Assembly (NCBI RefSeq): GCF_030142155.1
Contig: NZ_CP126247.1
Coordinates: 558,001 to 622,000 of the forward strand
Direction of reading: 5' to 3'
Origin: Arthrobacter sp. zg-Y820
Lineage (GTDB): Bacteria; Actinomycetota; Actinomycetes; Actinomycetales; Micrococcaceae
Length of the DNA stretch: 64,000 bases
Part shown: positions 8,210 through 17,860 of the stretch, piece after piece
How the letters are laid out: each line of letters starts with the position of its first letter
Numbering within the stretch: the stretch's first letter is position 1
Translations under genes and position numbers: made by a program
The notes under the pieces: generated by a model
What the model saw: the letters and a program-made list of their open reading frames with translations, nothing else
The model's database searches: none
What the model was told of the DNA's origin: nothing

Positions 8210-8464
8210 GATCCGGGCGCGCATGCCGCAGCGCGGGCAGGGGGCGGAACGGGCGAGGTCCACGCACACAGCGCAGAGGGGCAGCTGGCCGTTGTCATCC
8301 CGCAGGGGACGGTTCGGCATCGACTTTCCACAGTATGGTCTGGGCCGTTGCGCATGGTGCATCGCCCGGCGCTTGCAGGGCGTGCAGAAAACATGCACGA
8401 GATCATCTTCATCCTTGACGGTCACATCCTGTGGATGGATGAGGGTTGATTCCTGGGTGCTCAT
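8207..8464 (-). CDS. Small cysteine-rich zinc-ribbon-like protein
   Basis: 85-residue protein with two CxxC pairs: FCTPCKRR near residue 30 and LCAVCVDLARSAPCPRCGMR at the C-terminus (CxxC followed by CxxC). This four- to six-cysteine pattern suggests a zinc-binding knuckle. Start at ATG 8464 is supported by AAAGGAC 3-9 nt upstream; an in-frame codon at 8605 is rejected since the extra residues look non-coding. No function recognised; such small zinc proteins are common in Actinobacteria and may bind nucleic acid or a partner protein. It lies next to the SNF2 helicase on the same strand, with 235 bases between. Confidence 0.6.
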   Translation of the reverse strand: MSTQESTLIHPQDVTVKDEDDLVHVFCTPCKRRAMHHAQRPRPYCGKSMPNRPLRDDNGQLPLCAVCVDLARSAPCPRCGMRARI

Positions 8465-8630
8465 AGTCCTTTCCCGATGACGGCGGGTCCTGACTCCCAG
8501 ATTAATCGTGTCGGGAACCGGTCCGGGGTCGTGGGAACACCGTTCTCGCCCGTCATGGCGCGGATTCTGGAGGCTGCGAGCGGGAGCAGGCGTGCGGAAA
8601 TTCATACCGGGCGGTCTCGCATCAGCGTTA

Positions 8631-8702
8631 GCCGGTGAGCCGGCGTCAGCGGGTGAGTCAGCGCCAGCGGGTGAGCCGGCGCCAGCGGGTGAGCCGGCGT
8701 CA
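8631..8702. repeat. 18 bp tandem repeat, four units, starting in the SNF2 stop codon
   Basis: Four exact 18 bp registers (8631, 8649, 8667, 8685) of GCGGGTGAGCCGGCGYCA. The TGA stop of the SNF2 gene (8700-8702) is the end of the gene-proximal unit; on the coding strand each unit begins TGA or TGG. As 18 is a multiple of three the unit would stay in frame. A further partial unit ends at 8630. Confidence 0.85.
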
Positions 8703-11700
8703 GTCGAGCAGGGACCGGATGTCCTCCGCAGTGAGCGCGGAGCTGAACACGGCGTCGTCGTCCATCACCGAACTGAACAGTTTTGCCTTCTGCTCCTTCA
8801 GCGCCATCACCTTTTCCTCGATGGTTCCGCGGGCCACCATCCGGTAGACCATGACGTTGCGGGTTTGTCCGATCCGGTGCGTGCGGTCCACGGCCTGGGA
8901 TTCGGCGGCCGGATTCCACCACGGATCGAGCAGGAACACGTAGTCAGCCTCGGTCAGGTTCAGGCCGAAACCACCGGCCTTGAGGCTGATGAGGAACACT
9001 GGCGCCTCGCCGTCCTTGAAGGAGTTGATGACGGCACCGCGGTCCCGGGTGGAGCCGTCCAGATAGGCATAGGGGATGCCGGCCGCATCCAGCCGCTCGG
9101 CAGCCTTCTTGAGGAAGGAGGTGAACTGGCTGAAGATCAGGGCGCGGTGGCCTTCCGCGGTGACGTCTTCGAGCTGTTCGAAGAGGGCATCGAGTTTGGC
9201 CGAGGGCACTCCGGCGTAGTCGTCGTCCACCAGCGAGGCGTCAAGGCTCAACATCCGCAGCAGGGTCAGGGAACGGAACACGATCATCCGGTTCCGGTCC
9301 AGGTCCTTGATCAGGCCCAGCAGCTTCTGCCGCTCGCGCTGCAGATGCATCTCGTAGATCTTGCGATGCTTCGGGCTCAACTCGACTTCCAGGACCTGCT
9401 CCTGCTTTTCGGGCAGGTCCTTGGCCACGGCTTCCTTGGTGCGCCGCATCAGGAGGGGCCTGATGCGGCGGCGCATCCGGGCGAGCAGCTTGGAGTCTTC
9501 GCCGCGTTCAATGGGGCGCTGGTATTCCTCAATGAACTTCCGGGCCGACGGAAACAGGCCCGGCGCCACAATGGCGAACAGGCTCCACAGCTCCAGCAGG
9601 TTGTTTTCCATCGGTGTGCCGGTAATCGCCAGCTTGAACGGTGCCTTCAGGTCGCGGGCGCACTGATGGGCGCGGGTGGTTCGGTTTTTGACGAACTGCG
9701 CCTCGTCGAGGATCAGCCCGTCCCACTCCAAATCGCGGTAGGAGGCAAAATCCAGCCGGAACACCGCATAGGAGGTGATCACAAGGTCGACGTCAGCGGT
9801 CAGCTCCGCCAGCGGCACCTTGGATTTAGCGGTGGTGTCGGGAATGGCAACAGTGCGCAGGCCCGGGGTGAAGCGGGCCGCTTCGGAGAGCCAATTGGGC
9901 ACCACCGAGGTGGGTGCCACCACGAGGAAGGGGCGGCGGGGTGCGGGGGTGGCTGTGGCCGTGGCACCGGTGGAAGTGGTGGCACCCGTGGCACTCGTGG
10001 CACTCGGGGAGGCGTCGGCGCCCGACGCCGGGACGCCGTCGTCGTGCTTCGCTGTCTGTTCCCGGGCGTGGGCCAGCAGTGCCAGCGTTTGCAGGGTCTT
10101 GCCCAGGCCCATGTCATCAGCCAGGATTCCCCCGAGCCCGTGTTTCCAGAGGAAGGCCAGCCAGTTGTAGCCCTCCGTCTGGTAGGGGCGAAGCTCAGCG
10201 TGCAGTCCGGCCGGCAGCGTAACCTGTGCCACGGAATCCAGTTCCAGCAACCCGGTGACCGAGGCGCGCCACGCGGCTGCCTGCTCGGTCTCCTCCGCCA
10301 GTTCCTCCAGCTCCGACCACAGCCCGGCCTGATATCTGCTGATGGACAGTTCGCCGGTTTCCCACTCCTGCAGCCCCTCAGTTTCCTCAAGCAGTGCGTG
10401 GAGCTGGGCGAATTCGGGCCGGTCCAGCGACAAGTAGGTGCGGTCGGGGAGCAGGAGTTTGGTCTTGCCCTGGGAGAGGGCCTTGAAAACCTCTGCGAAC
10501 GGCACGAGCCGGCCGTCCACGGTGATCATGATGCCGAGGTCGAACCAGTCGCGGCGCTCGGTCTCCACCGTGGTGATCCGCAGCTCCGGAACGCTGGTCA
10601 GCTCGCGGTAGTCGGGGCGCTCGCCGATGACGTCCACCCGGACGCCGTCGACCTTTTCGATTTTGGGCAGCAGGTATTCAGTGAACTCTGCGGTGTCGAT
10701 GCCCGAGTATGAGCGGCTGCGGGGCACCGATCCGAGGACCTTGCCGACGGCGGTGAGCAGATCCGCTTCGGAGACCATGTCGCGGTAGCCTGCCGCCGGA
10801 TCCGCTCGGGTGCCCAGCGGGATGCGCGTGATGTCGTCTCCCTGCCGGTACTCCCATTCCCAATCCAGGAACAGCGAGTCATCAGGCTGGAAGGACGCGG
10901 TGAGCACCAGCAGGGGCGGGGAAATCTCGGGGAATTCAACCGAGTTGTCGCTGCTGGTCACTGGCAGGACCTGGCGGAGCTTGGGATAGAACTTCTCCAA
11001 AAACACCGGGGCGTCATCTTCGGGGATCAGAACGGGTGCACCCTTGAGCAGGAGGCCCTTGTCCTGGTCGGTGAGCGGACGGGCTGTGGGCGCCAGCGTG
11101 ATGACGTTTTCCGGGCTGCGCACATAAATGCCGTGTCCGGCAATGAGACCGGCGGCATCCGTGGGAAAGGGCTGGCCGTCAATTTTCAGTACCGGCAGCA
11201 GCTGCAGCGGAGCCGAGGTGCCCGGTTCCGTGGCCCGGACATCGAGTGACAACGCCGCCCGTTGCCCCAGCTGGACCGTTGTGTCTTTCTTGGTGCCAAC
11301 AAATTCCACGCCAATCCGCCGGGCCTCTTCGAGCAGCTGCCACAGGAGCGGATTGGAGAAGTCGTCCAGGTACAGCCAGGAATCGTTCTGGCCGAAGTAG
11401 CTCACCCCGTTCGAGCGGTGCAGGGCGGGGAACTGCGAAAACCAGCGGTGCTGCTCCGGATTCAGCTTCAAACCATAGGTCTGGTAGGAAATGTTGCTCC
11501 AGGCCAGATTGTTTTTCACCCAGTTGCCCTTGGTATTGCGGACCACGGGGCGCACTCCCAGCCGGAACGAGGTGGCCCGGTGTGCGCTGCGGGGTGCCGG
11601 TGCTCCCCAGCGGGCGCTCATTCCGGCGTCGGACGTCCGCACCTCAAACTGCAGGGCCAGCGGAGTGGCTGCCGCCGGGGTGCTGCCGGTCAGGGCCTCA

Positions 11701-12119
11701 AGGTCGGCGTCGATCAATGTCTGCAGCGACTCCTGCCACGCCGGGACCGTTGGTTTGCCCGGTGTGCCGCCCGAGCCCGGCGTGCCGGGGCGGATGAATT
11801 CCTGCCGCGCCAGCAAATGGTCGGTATTGCTTTGGAGCGCGACGGCGGCCACGTGCTTGCAGTCGAAGCCCACCGGGCAGCTGCAGTGGTTGTCCAGCAG
11901 CCGGTAGTCGCCCTGCCGCTTTTCGCCCAACTGCAGCATTATCCGATACGGAACGGAGGAGTGTCCGCGGACTTTTGCCCGGAGCACTTCGGCCTGCGGA
12001 TCCCATTCCAGTGTGTCCACCGCGCCGCCCTTGGCGTACGTCTGTCCGCGTTGGAAGGCCGCGCCGCCCACGACGCGGATGATGTCGGTGACATCGATGA
12101 GAGGCGGGGAGGAAGGCAT
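8700..12119 (-). CDS. SWIM-domain SNF2-family DNA-dependent ATPase
   Basis: 1139-residue SNF2/Rad54-like translocase. A SWIM zinc finger lies near the N-terminus (C79, C81, C87, H89 in HCSCPVGFDCKHV), followed by a long middle region found in bacterial SNF2 proteins (Bacterial_SNF2/HepA-like). The motor has Walker A ADDMGLGKT near residue 669, motif II DEAQ near 802, GTPMENNLLELWSLF, and the C-terminal helicase half with YLDGSTRDR and the motif VI-type DRTHRIGQTR near 1083. An Ala/Thr/Pro/Ser-rich insert separates motifs I and Ia. Such proteins remodel DNA-protein complexes; in Actinobacteria they are chromosomal housekeeping genes of unclear role, and also appear in defence loci, for which there is no sign here. 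Confidence 0.93.
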   Translation of the reverse strand: MPSSPPLIDVTDIIRVVGGAAFQRGQTYAKGGAVDTLEWDPQAEVLRAKVRGHSSVPYRIMLQLGEKRQGDYRLLDNHCSCPVGFDCKHVAAVALQSNTDHLLARQEFIRPGTPGSGGTPGKPTVPAWQESLQTLIDADLEALTGSTPAAATPLALQFEVRTSDAGMSARWGAPAPRSAHRATSFRLGVRPVVRNTKGNWVKNNLAWSNISYQTYGLKLNPEQHRWFSQFPALHRSNGVSYFGQNDSWLYLDDFSNPLLWQLLEEARRIGVEFVGTKKDTTVQLGQRAALSLDVRATEPGTSAPLQLLPVLKIDGQPFPTDAAGLIAGHGIYVRSPENVITLAPTARPLTDQDKGLLLKGAPVLIPEDDAPVFLEKFYPKLRQVLPVTSSDNSVEFPEISPPLLVLTASFQPDDSLFLDWEWEYRQGDDITRIPLGTRADPAAGYRDMVSEADLLTAVGKVLGSVPRSRSYSGIDTAEFTEYLLPKIEKVDGVRVDVIGERPDYRELTSVPELRITTVETERRDWFDLGIMITVDGRLVPFAEVFKALSQGKTKLLLPDRTYLSLDRPEFAQLHALLEETEGLQEWETGELSISRYQAGLWSELEELAEETEQAAAWRASVTGLLELDSVAQVTLPAGLHAELRPYQTEGYNWLAFLWKHGLGGILADDMGLGKTLQTLALLAHAREQTAKHDDGVPASGADASPSATSATGATTSTGATATATPAPRRPFLVVAPTSVVPNWLSEAARFTPGLRTVAIPDTTAKSKVPLAELTADVDLVITSYAVFRLDFASYRDLEWDGLILDEAQFVKNRTTRAHQCARDLKAPFKLAITGTPMENNLLELWSLFAIVAPGLFPSARKFIEEYQRPIERGEDSKLLARMRRRIRPLLMRRTKEAVAKDLPEKQEQVLEVELSPKHRKIYEMHLQRERQKLLGLIKDLDRNRMIVFRSLTLLRMLSLDASLVDDDYAGVPSAKLDALFEQLEDVTAEGHRALIFSQFTSFLKKAAERLDAAGIPYAYLDGSTRDRGAVINSFKDGEAPVFLISLKAGGFGLNLTEADYVFLLDPWWNPAAESQAVDRTHRIGQTRNVMVYRMVARGTIEEKVMALKEQKAKLFSSVMDDDAVFSSALTAEDIRSLLD

Positions 12120-12361
12120 GAATTTATCGTCTCACGCACTCCCGACACTTCCGCGACGGGTGTCCTGAAGACAGATGAGCATCCGTATCCAGGCGTGTTC
12201 CTGCAAAGCGGCGCGAATCTCGCTAGCATCGTGGACAGCGCAGATCACAATGGCGTGGTCTGCGTCTTCCCTCGGTTCCGAGCGGTTCCGAGAAGTGGGC
12301 TTCGTTCGAGAGCGTTGGAATCGTGAGGCATGGCTTCGCTGCCGAACCGCGACCCGTTCCT
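12120..12361. other. Spacer without gene
   Basis: Between the SNF2 start and the repeat array next to the DUF222 stop. Short overlapping frames exist on both strands but none has a ribosome site or recognisable composition. Presumably holds the SNF2 promoter. Confidence 0.4.
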
Positions 12362-12441
12362 GAAGGGCTGGCGCCTATGGAAGCGGGGAAGGTCTGGCAC
12401 GTATGGAAGCCGTGAAGGGCTGACGCCTATGGAAGCGGGTG
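12362..12441. repeat. 26-27 bp tandem repeat, three units, next to DUF222 stop
   Basis: Three units of AAGGGCTGGCGCCTATGGAA plus GCGGG (starts 12362, 12389, 12415). A further unit head, GAAGGGCGG, is found just inside the gene end at 12451, so the stop codon (12448-12450) lies between the last full unit and this partial one. Confidence 0.7.
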
Positions 12442-12447
12442 GGGCGT

Positions 12448-14142
12448 CTAGAAGGGCGGCGGGTTGTCTCCGTAGCCGTCTGGATCATCTGGAGCACTTG
12501 GAGCACTTGGAGCACTCGGATCGCCGGGGGCGCTTGGAGCACCGGCATCATTGGCCCGTGATGGATCAATGCCCGCCGCGTCGCCTCCGCCATTCGCCTG
12601 GCCACCATTCGCCTTGATACCCGCTTGCAGTCCGCTGGCACCATCACAGGTTTCCTGAGAGCCCTTACCGGTTTCCCGGGACAGGCTCAGTTGCGGTTCG
12701 GTGCGGTAACACCTGCCGCCCGGTGAGGTCCACTCAATCACCCCGGGACGAGGCTGCCTGGCTTTCCAGAACCCTTCGGTTTTGAACATGTGATGCCGCC
12801 GGCACAAATGCTCCAGATTGTCATGATCAGTCGGCCCGCCCTGAGCCCACGGTTTGGTGTGGTCGATCTCGGAAATTACCGCGTTGGTCCGGCAGCCCGG
12901 GAACCGGCAGGTTCCGTCCCGCACCCGCAAAACCCGCTTCAATCCATCGGGAACCTTCCGCCGTTTCCCGACCCGCAGGATCTCTTCGGTGTCCGGATCG
13001 CGTTCCACCGGTGTCCATTTCATGGCCTCGCGGGCCATCCGCCGAGCCGTTACGGGACTGATCGGCCCATATCCGTTCAGTTCCGCCGGCTGATCATCGG
13101 CACCGAAGAGGGTTTCAGCATTGATCAGCACCAGAATCTCCGTCCGCGCCCGGGGACCATGGCCAATACGACAGGACCCGAACCCCTTGCCGGAACCGGA
13201 ACCCTTACCTTCACTGCTGGCACCCCTGCCGGAGCCGGATCCCTTACGACGGCCCTTACCCTTCTTGCCCCCGGCACCCGTGCCACCACCGTTTCTGCAC
13301 TCGTCCCCGCACTCATGCTCGTGGCCGCCCAACAGATCCGCGAGGATGTCCGTGCGCAACTGATCCACCGTGCGTGTGTCCCCGGCGGCCTGCTCTCCCC
13401 GGGCCGCAACACTGAGCTGAGTAAAGATTGCTTGGGCTTTCTCGGCCGGCAGTAACGCCGAGATCCAGGACATCCCGTCCGGCTCCGGCCGCACCCACAC
13501 CGTCCGCTGCTCAAACGCCGTCGCCTGCCGCTGCACAATGGTTTCCGGATAATACTTCTCCCGCAACCGGTGCGCCTTCACCCGGAACTGGGTTCTGGTC
13601 TGGCCCGCCGCCATCCCCAGCAACTCCGCCTCGAACCCGGGCAACTCAGCCGGCACCACGCCCACACACTGCTCCACCAGGGTCTCCGCATGCCCGTAAC
13701 TGATCTGTCCGGACTCCAACGCCTTCAGGGTGGCCGTGTTCCTGGTGCAGAGATCACCGGCCTGACTCATCAACGCCTTTCCCGTGCCGGCGGGAACTCC
13801 CAGAATGGTTGCGGCTTCCTCCGCGGCGAGGCTGAACGCCATCTCCGCGTCCCGCAACCCGGTAACGGATAGCGTCTCGTCCTCGTAGACCGTCTGCAGC
13901 CGGGACAGGACCCGAGCCTGCTGCGCCTGCACCCACCGCGACAAATGATTGAGCCGGGCCAACACCGTCCCGGTTTGCTCCTCAGTCAACGACTCCACAT
14001 TCTGCAGGACCAGAGACCCGGTCAACCCATCACCCGGATCACTGCCGGCCACCCCGGGCTCGGCGACAAAGACGAACCGGCTGCGAGCTGCAGCGTCATC
14101 GCCAGTGCCGGGAGTCCCGGTCGAAGATCCGTTCTGATCCAT
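12448..14142 (-). CDS. DUF222 / HNH endonuclease-like protein (13E12 repeat family)
   Basis: 564-residue protein with an N-terminal DUF222 helical domain and a C-terminal HNH nuclease motif: CRFPGCRTNAVISEIDHTKP followed by PTDHDNLEHLCRRHHMFK (about residues 395-445), holding both CxxC-like zinc ligands and the catalytic His. This is the abundant actinobacterial 13E12 family, present in many divergent copies per genome in Arthrobacter and mycobacteria, of unknown role. An unusual feature is a Gly/Lys/Ser/Arg low-complexity insertion of about 50 residues (around 290-340) preceded by a His/Cys cluster (GHEHECGDEC). Start ATG at 14142. Confidence 0.9.
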   Translation of the reverse strand: MDQNGSSTGTPGTGDDAAARSRFVFVAEPGVAGSDPGDGLTGSLVLQNVESLTEEQTGTVLARLNHLSRWVQAQQARVLSRLQTVYEDETLSVTGLRDAEMAFSLAAEEAATILGVPAGTGKALMSQAGDLCTRNTATLKALESGQISYGHAETLVEQCVGVVPAELPGFEAELLGMAAGQTRTQFRVKAHRLREKYYPETIVQRQATAFEQRTVWVRPEPDGMSWISALLPAEKAQAIFTQLSVAARGEQAAGDTRTVDQLRTDILADLLGGHEHECGDECRNGGGTGAGGKKGKGRRKGSGSGRGASSEGKGSGSGKGFGSCRIGHGPRARTEILVLINAETLFGADDQPAELNGYGPISPVTARRMAREAMKWTPVERDPDTEEILRVGKRRKVPDGLKRVLRVRDGTCRFPGCRTNAVISEIDHTKPWAQGGPTDHDNLEHLCRRHHMFKTEGFWKARQPRPGVIEWTSPGGRCYRTEPQLSLSRETGKGSQETCDGASGLQAGIKANGGQANGGGDAAGIDPSRANDAGAPSAPGDPSAPSAPSAPDDPDGYGDNPPPF

Positions 14143-14162
14143 GACTAAAGACTTTCACCCGG

Positions 14163-14337
14163 CACTGACATTCCTGGTTCGAGAAGCCCCAAAACAGCCC
14201 CAAAACAGCCCAAAACAGGCCCTTTTTCGGACTCTCAAATACTCGACTTTTGAGAAGAATTACTTGGCCTCAAAACCCGCCGGAAATGCCCGCCGCAAGC
14301 CCGCCCGCAAGCCGACCCGCAAGCCCGCCGTAAGCCC
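14163..14337. repeat. Two short direct-repeat runs in the DUF222-PPK2 spacer
   Basis: Three units of CCCCAAAACAG at about 14188-14220 and four units of CCCGCMCGCAAG at about 14289-14335 flank an AT-rich stretch with a CTCAAA/TTTGAG inverted repeat (14234-14254). The AT-rich part probably contains the DUF222 promoter. These repeats are not anchored on a stop codon. Confidence 0.55.
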
Positions 14338-14398
14338 GGCCCCTCCGATGTCAGAGGGCGGAGGGTATTGCCGGGGTTCGCACTGCAGAGAAAAGCGG

Positions 14399-15421
14399 TC
14401 AGCCCTTGGGCTTCACCACGGGGAACCGGCCGCTGGGCTCTTCCCCCTCTTCGAAGTGGCTGGCTGCCGGACCCACGATCAGCGGATCCGGCGCATGCAC
14501 CAGGGTCGTGTTCTTGTTGGGATAGTCGACTGAATGAAGGACCTGACGCATGGCCTCGAGCCGCGCCCGTTTCTTGTCGTTGGACTTCACCACCGTCCAA
14601 GGGGCATCACCGGTATCGGTGTAGAAGAACATGGCTTCCTTGGCTTCGGTGTAGTCATCCCACTTGTCGAGGCTGGCCAGGTCGGTGGGGGAGAGCTTCC
14701 ACTGTTTCACCGGATCTGTTTCGCGGGCCGCGAATCGTGCCAACTGTTCGGCCCGCCCCACCGAAAACCAGAGTTTCGTCAGCAGCACGCCCGAGTTCAC
14801 CAGCATCCGCTCCAACTCGGGTACCTCTCGCATGAACTCCAAGTACTGGGCTGGTGTGCAGTACCCCATGACGCGTTCGACTCCGGCCCGGTTGTACCAG
14901 GAACGGTCCATCATGACGATCTCGCCGCCGCTGGGCAGCCTCGCCACGTACCGCTGGAAATACCACTGGGTGCGTTCACCGTCGGTGGGCTTCTCCAACG
15001 CAACGATCCGTGCGCCGCGGGGGTTGAGATGTTCGTTGAAGCGCTTGATCGAACCGCCTTTACCGGCGGCATCGCGGCCTTCGAAGATGATGAGCATTTT
15101 CTGTCCGGTCTCCTTGACCCAGAGCTGCATCTTCAAAAGCTCGATCTGCAGGGCACGTTTTTGCTTCTCGTAGCTGCGCCGGGACAGCTTCGTATCGTAG
15201 GGGTAATTGTGCCGCCAAGCGTCGTCGTCGGCCTTTTCCTTGGGTTTTTTGGACTTGATTTTCAGTTCGCGCATTTCATCAAGTTCTTGGGCGTAGTCCT
15301 CCGCCACAGCGACCCTCTTGGTTTCGTCCGAGGGTTTGACGTCGCCGGCTGCCTTCACAGCGACGGGCTGTTCGGCGACCTTGTTGTCGGCGTTGATCGT
15401 CGTGGACTTATTCGTAACCAT
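14399..15421 (-). CDS. ppk2: Polyphosphate kinase 2
   Basis: 340-residue PPK2 enzyme, which moves phosphate between inorganic polyphosphate and nucleotides. Walker A is EGRDAAGKGGSIKRF (residues 114-128), Walker B lies in VMMDRSWYNRAGVERVMG (about 165-182), and the lid region has the conserved KLWFSVGRAEQ. A charged N-terminal extension of about 65 residues precedes the domain. The single-domain length and the DxxxE-type lid do not decide between class I (NDP to NTP) and class III. Start at ATG 15421 with GGGAGATGCA spacing. Stands alone. Confidence 0.92.
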   Translation of the reverse strand: MVTNKSTTINADNKVAEQPVAVKAAGDVKPSDETKRVAVAEDYAQELDEMRELKIKSKKPKEKADDDAWRHNYPYDTKLSRRSYEKQKRALQIELLKMQLWVKETGQKMLIIFEGRDAAGKGGSIKRFNEHLNPRGARIVALEKPTDGERTQWYFQRYVARLPSGGEIVMMDRSWYNRAGVERVMGYCTPAQYLEFMREVPELERMLVNSGVLLTKLWFSVGRAEQLARFAARETDPVKQWKLSPTDLASLDKWDDYTEAKEAMFFYTDTGDAPWTVVKSNDKKRARLEAMRQVLHSVDYPNKNTTLVHAPDPLIVGPAASHFEEGEEPSGRFPVVKPKG

Positions 15422-15562
15422 TGCATCTCCCTGCGCGGACGGTAAGTAACGAATCTACGTCCCGGCGACGGGGCAGGGAAGGGGTTTCACTGACCGGGCC
15501 AAGCACAGGGAGGACCGGCGACCAGCTTCGGTTCACCGGACTTCCCTTTGCCTGCGCTCGAG

Positions 15563-17860
15563 CTACCGGAGGAACGTACTGTCGAATCTCTTCATGAAGG
15601 CGGCCATGGCATCGCGGTTGACCGGGGTCAGGGGCCGGTAGGTCCCGTCACCCCAGCCGGTGGCGATACCCGAGGCCGCCAGCCACGAAATTTCCTTGTA
15701 AAACAGGTTGCTCTTTGGCACGTCGAGGAACGCCGACTTGCTGGGCGCGGAGTAGGACGGCGATTCCGCGAACCGGTACATGAAGGCTGCCATCGCATCG
15801 CGGTTTACCGGCTGCAGCGGGCGGTACGTCTTCGTGCCGTTGGCCGCAGTCCATCCGGTGGAAATTCCCCGGCTGTTGAGCCAGGTGATTTCCTTGTAGA
15901 ACGGGTTGGTGGTGGCCACATCGGTGAACGGCGATTTTGCCGGCGGCGTGAAGTCCGGGCTTCCGTCCAGCCGGTACAGAAAAGCGGCCATCGCATCACG
16001 GTTGACGGCCTGCAGCGGCCGATAGGTCCTGGTGCCGTTGGCTTCGGTCCAACCAGTGGAAATGCCTTCCGTGGCCATCCAGAGCATCTCGTCGTAGAAC
16101 TGGATGCCGGGAGGAACATCAGCAAACGGCGGTTTTGCCGGTGCCACCTTGGAGGTGGCGGCGGAGCGTTTGGTGACGGTCGCGTAACCGGTCTTTGAAC
16201 CGGAGACGCTCACACTGATGGCCTGGCCGTTGTCCGCGTTGGTGAGCTTGTAGGTTTTGGCGGTCGCACCCTTGACCGCGGTGTTCCCGCGGTACCACTG
16301 GTAGGCCAAATCAACCGGTGCCGGTGCCCACGCGCCCGGTTCCGCGGTGAGGGTCGCACCGACGGCGGTGGCGCCGCTGATGGCGGGAACCGGGGCAATG
16401 AGCGGCATGGTTACCGCGGCAGCAGTATCCAGCAGCTTCGGCCCGCAGTAGGGCGTGCAGCCCTTCGGCAGGTCACGCGCGGTGGCCTTCAACCGGGCTT
16501 CCACCTGATCCGGCGTCATCTCCGGATAGGCGGCCAAGAGGAGGGCCGCTGCACCGGCCACGTGGGGTGCGGCCATGGAGGTGCCCTGAGCCTGGGAATA
16601 GCTTTCCTTTTGCGGAACTGACGATCCTTCGTTGAAGGTAGAGAGAATGCCGCCCGAAGCATTCCCTGACATGTTTCCGCCCGGGGCCATGATGTCGACG
16701 GCGGCACCGTAGTTTGAGTACGGAGCCCGGGAACCGTCCCGGCCCGTCGCGCCAACAGTGATCACGTTGCGGCAGTTCGCAGGTGTGGAATCGGCTGCCG
16801 GCCGGTTGCTGTTCCCGGCAGCCACAACCACTACGGCGTTCCGGCCAGTGGCATAGTTCACGGCGTCCTGCATGGACGCGGAGCAGGCACTGATGCCGCC
16901 GAGGCTGAGATTTATGACAGTTGCCGGGTTGCTGTTCGCCGGGACGTCCGGCAGGGTGCCGCCGGCAGCCCAGATGATTCCGTCCGAGATGTCAGAGAGG
17001 TATCCGCCGCACTCGCCCAGGACACGGACCGGCACAACTTTCGCTGCCGGGGCGATACCGCTGATGCCCATGCCGTTGTTGGCGCTGGCAGCAACAGTTC
17101 CCGTGACATGGGTTCCATGCCAGGTAGAGCGGCTGACACTGCAGTTGGCGGAATCATTCCAATCGCCTTCGTCCCGGGGGTCGTTGTCCCGCGCATCGCC
17201 GTCGCGCGCCATTGACGGACTGCTGATCAAATCGGTGCCGGGGAGGATCTGCGCGTTCAGGTCGCTGTGGTTGGTAATTCCGGTATCCACCACGGCCACA
17301 ACTTGGCCGGCGCCCTGGGACACGTTCCACGCGTCGTTCACAGCGGCACCGCCTTCAGGCTCCCAAAGGTTCCATTGCTGGAAATAGAGAGGGTCTTTGG
17401 GGTCCGCCGCGGCGGGGAAGAGCAGAACATCGGGCTCGACGTACTCGACGTCGGGCTTGGCAGCGAGCGCGGCGACGACGGCGGCGGACTGATCCCGGGT
17501 CAGCTCTTGATCCACCTCGACCACTGACGCTCCGGTGCCGGTTTCGAAAAGCTCCGTAGCCTGCACACCCAGCGTGGTTGTCACTGAGCCGTAGGTGTCC
17601 AACCGTTCAACGGCAGTGATCCCGGCCTTGTCACGGAACTTCACGATGAAGCGGTTGGCGGGCGGCTCGGTGGCAGCGCTTCCCCCGATTTCCGACGACG
17701 ACGGCGGCGGCGATGCCGGCGGCGATGACGACGACGAGGGCGACGAGGGCTGCGTGCCGCCGTCAGTGGCGAATGCCGGCGTTGAGATAACTGTGCCGCC
17801 GAGAAAAGCGGCAATAGCCAACACGGCCACCTGCCGCCTTAAAGCAAGATACTTCCCCAT
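15563..17860 (-). CDS. Secreted subtilisin-like serine protease with SLH-type repeats
   Basis: 765-residue secreted protease. Signal peptide at residues 1-31 (ends TPAFA), a Ser/Pro-rich linker, an inhibitor-like propeptide (about 70-148), then the S8 catalytic domain with Asp192 (VVDTGI), His248 (WHGTH), oxyanion Asn350 (AAGN) and Ser428 (GTSMAAPHVAG). An Ig-like/Ig-binding-type segment (about 495-565, ATLTAEPGAW..YQWYRG) is followed by three about 63-residue repeats of the FxDV..F...I.WL...GI.TGW..YRPLxxVNRDAMAAFMYR form (about 577-765), related to S-layer homology repeats and common in Arthrobacter extracellular enzymes; they likely attach the enzyme to the wall. Start at ATG 17860 because the signal peptide begins there; the frame continues upstream without coding character. 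Confidence 0.93.
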   Translation of the reverse strand: MGKYLALRRQVAVLAIAAFLGGTVISTPAFATDGGTQPSSPSSSSSPPASPPPSSSEIGGSAATEPPANRFIVKFRDKAGITAVERLDTYGSVTTTLGVQATELFETGTGASVVEVDQELTRDQSAAVVAALAAKPDVEYVEPDVLLFPAAADPKDPLYFQQWNLWEPEGGAAVNDAWNVSQGAGQVVAVVDTGITNHSDLNAQILPGTDLISSPSMARDGDARDNDPRDEGDWNDSANCSVSRSTWHGTHVTGTVAASANNGMGISGIAPAAKVVPVRVLGECGGYLSDISDGIIWAAGGTLPDVPANSNPATVINLSLGGISACSASMQDAVNYATGRNAVVVVAAGNSNRPAADSTPANCRNVITVGATGRDGSRAPYSNYGAAVDIMAPGGNMSGNASGGILSTFNEGSSVPQKESYSQAQGTSMAAPHVAGAAALLLAAYPEMTPDQVEARLKATARDLPKGCTPYCGPKLLDTAAAVTMPLIAPVPAISGATAVGATLTAEPGAWAPAPVDLAYQWYRGNTAVKGATAKTYKLTNADNGQAISVSVSGSKTGYATVTKRSAATSKVAPAKPPFADVPPGIQFYDEMLWMATEGISTGWTEANGTRTYRPLQAVNRDAMAAFLYRLDGSPDFTPPAKSPFTDVATTNPFYKEITWLNSRGISTGWTAANGTKTYRPLQPVNRDAMAAFMYRFAESPSYSAPSKSAFLDVPKSNLFYKEISWLAASGIATGWGDGTYRPLTPVNRDAMAAFMKRFDSTFLR

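Noticed and set aside
8700..12119. Defence system built around the SNF2 protein
   Set aside because: No restriction, nuclease or phospholipase partner is adjacent; the DUF222 protein is a common multi-copy family and is separated by a spacer.
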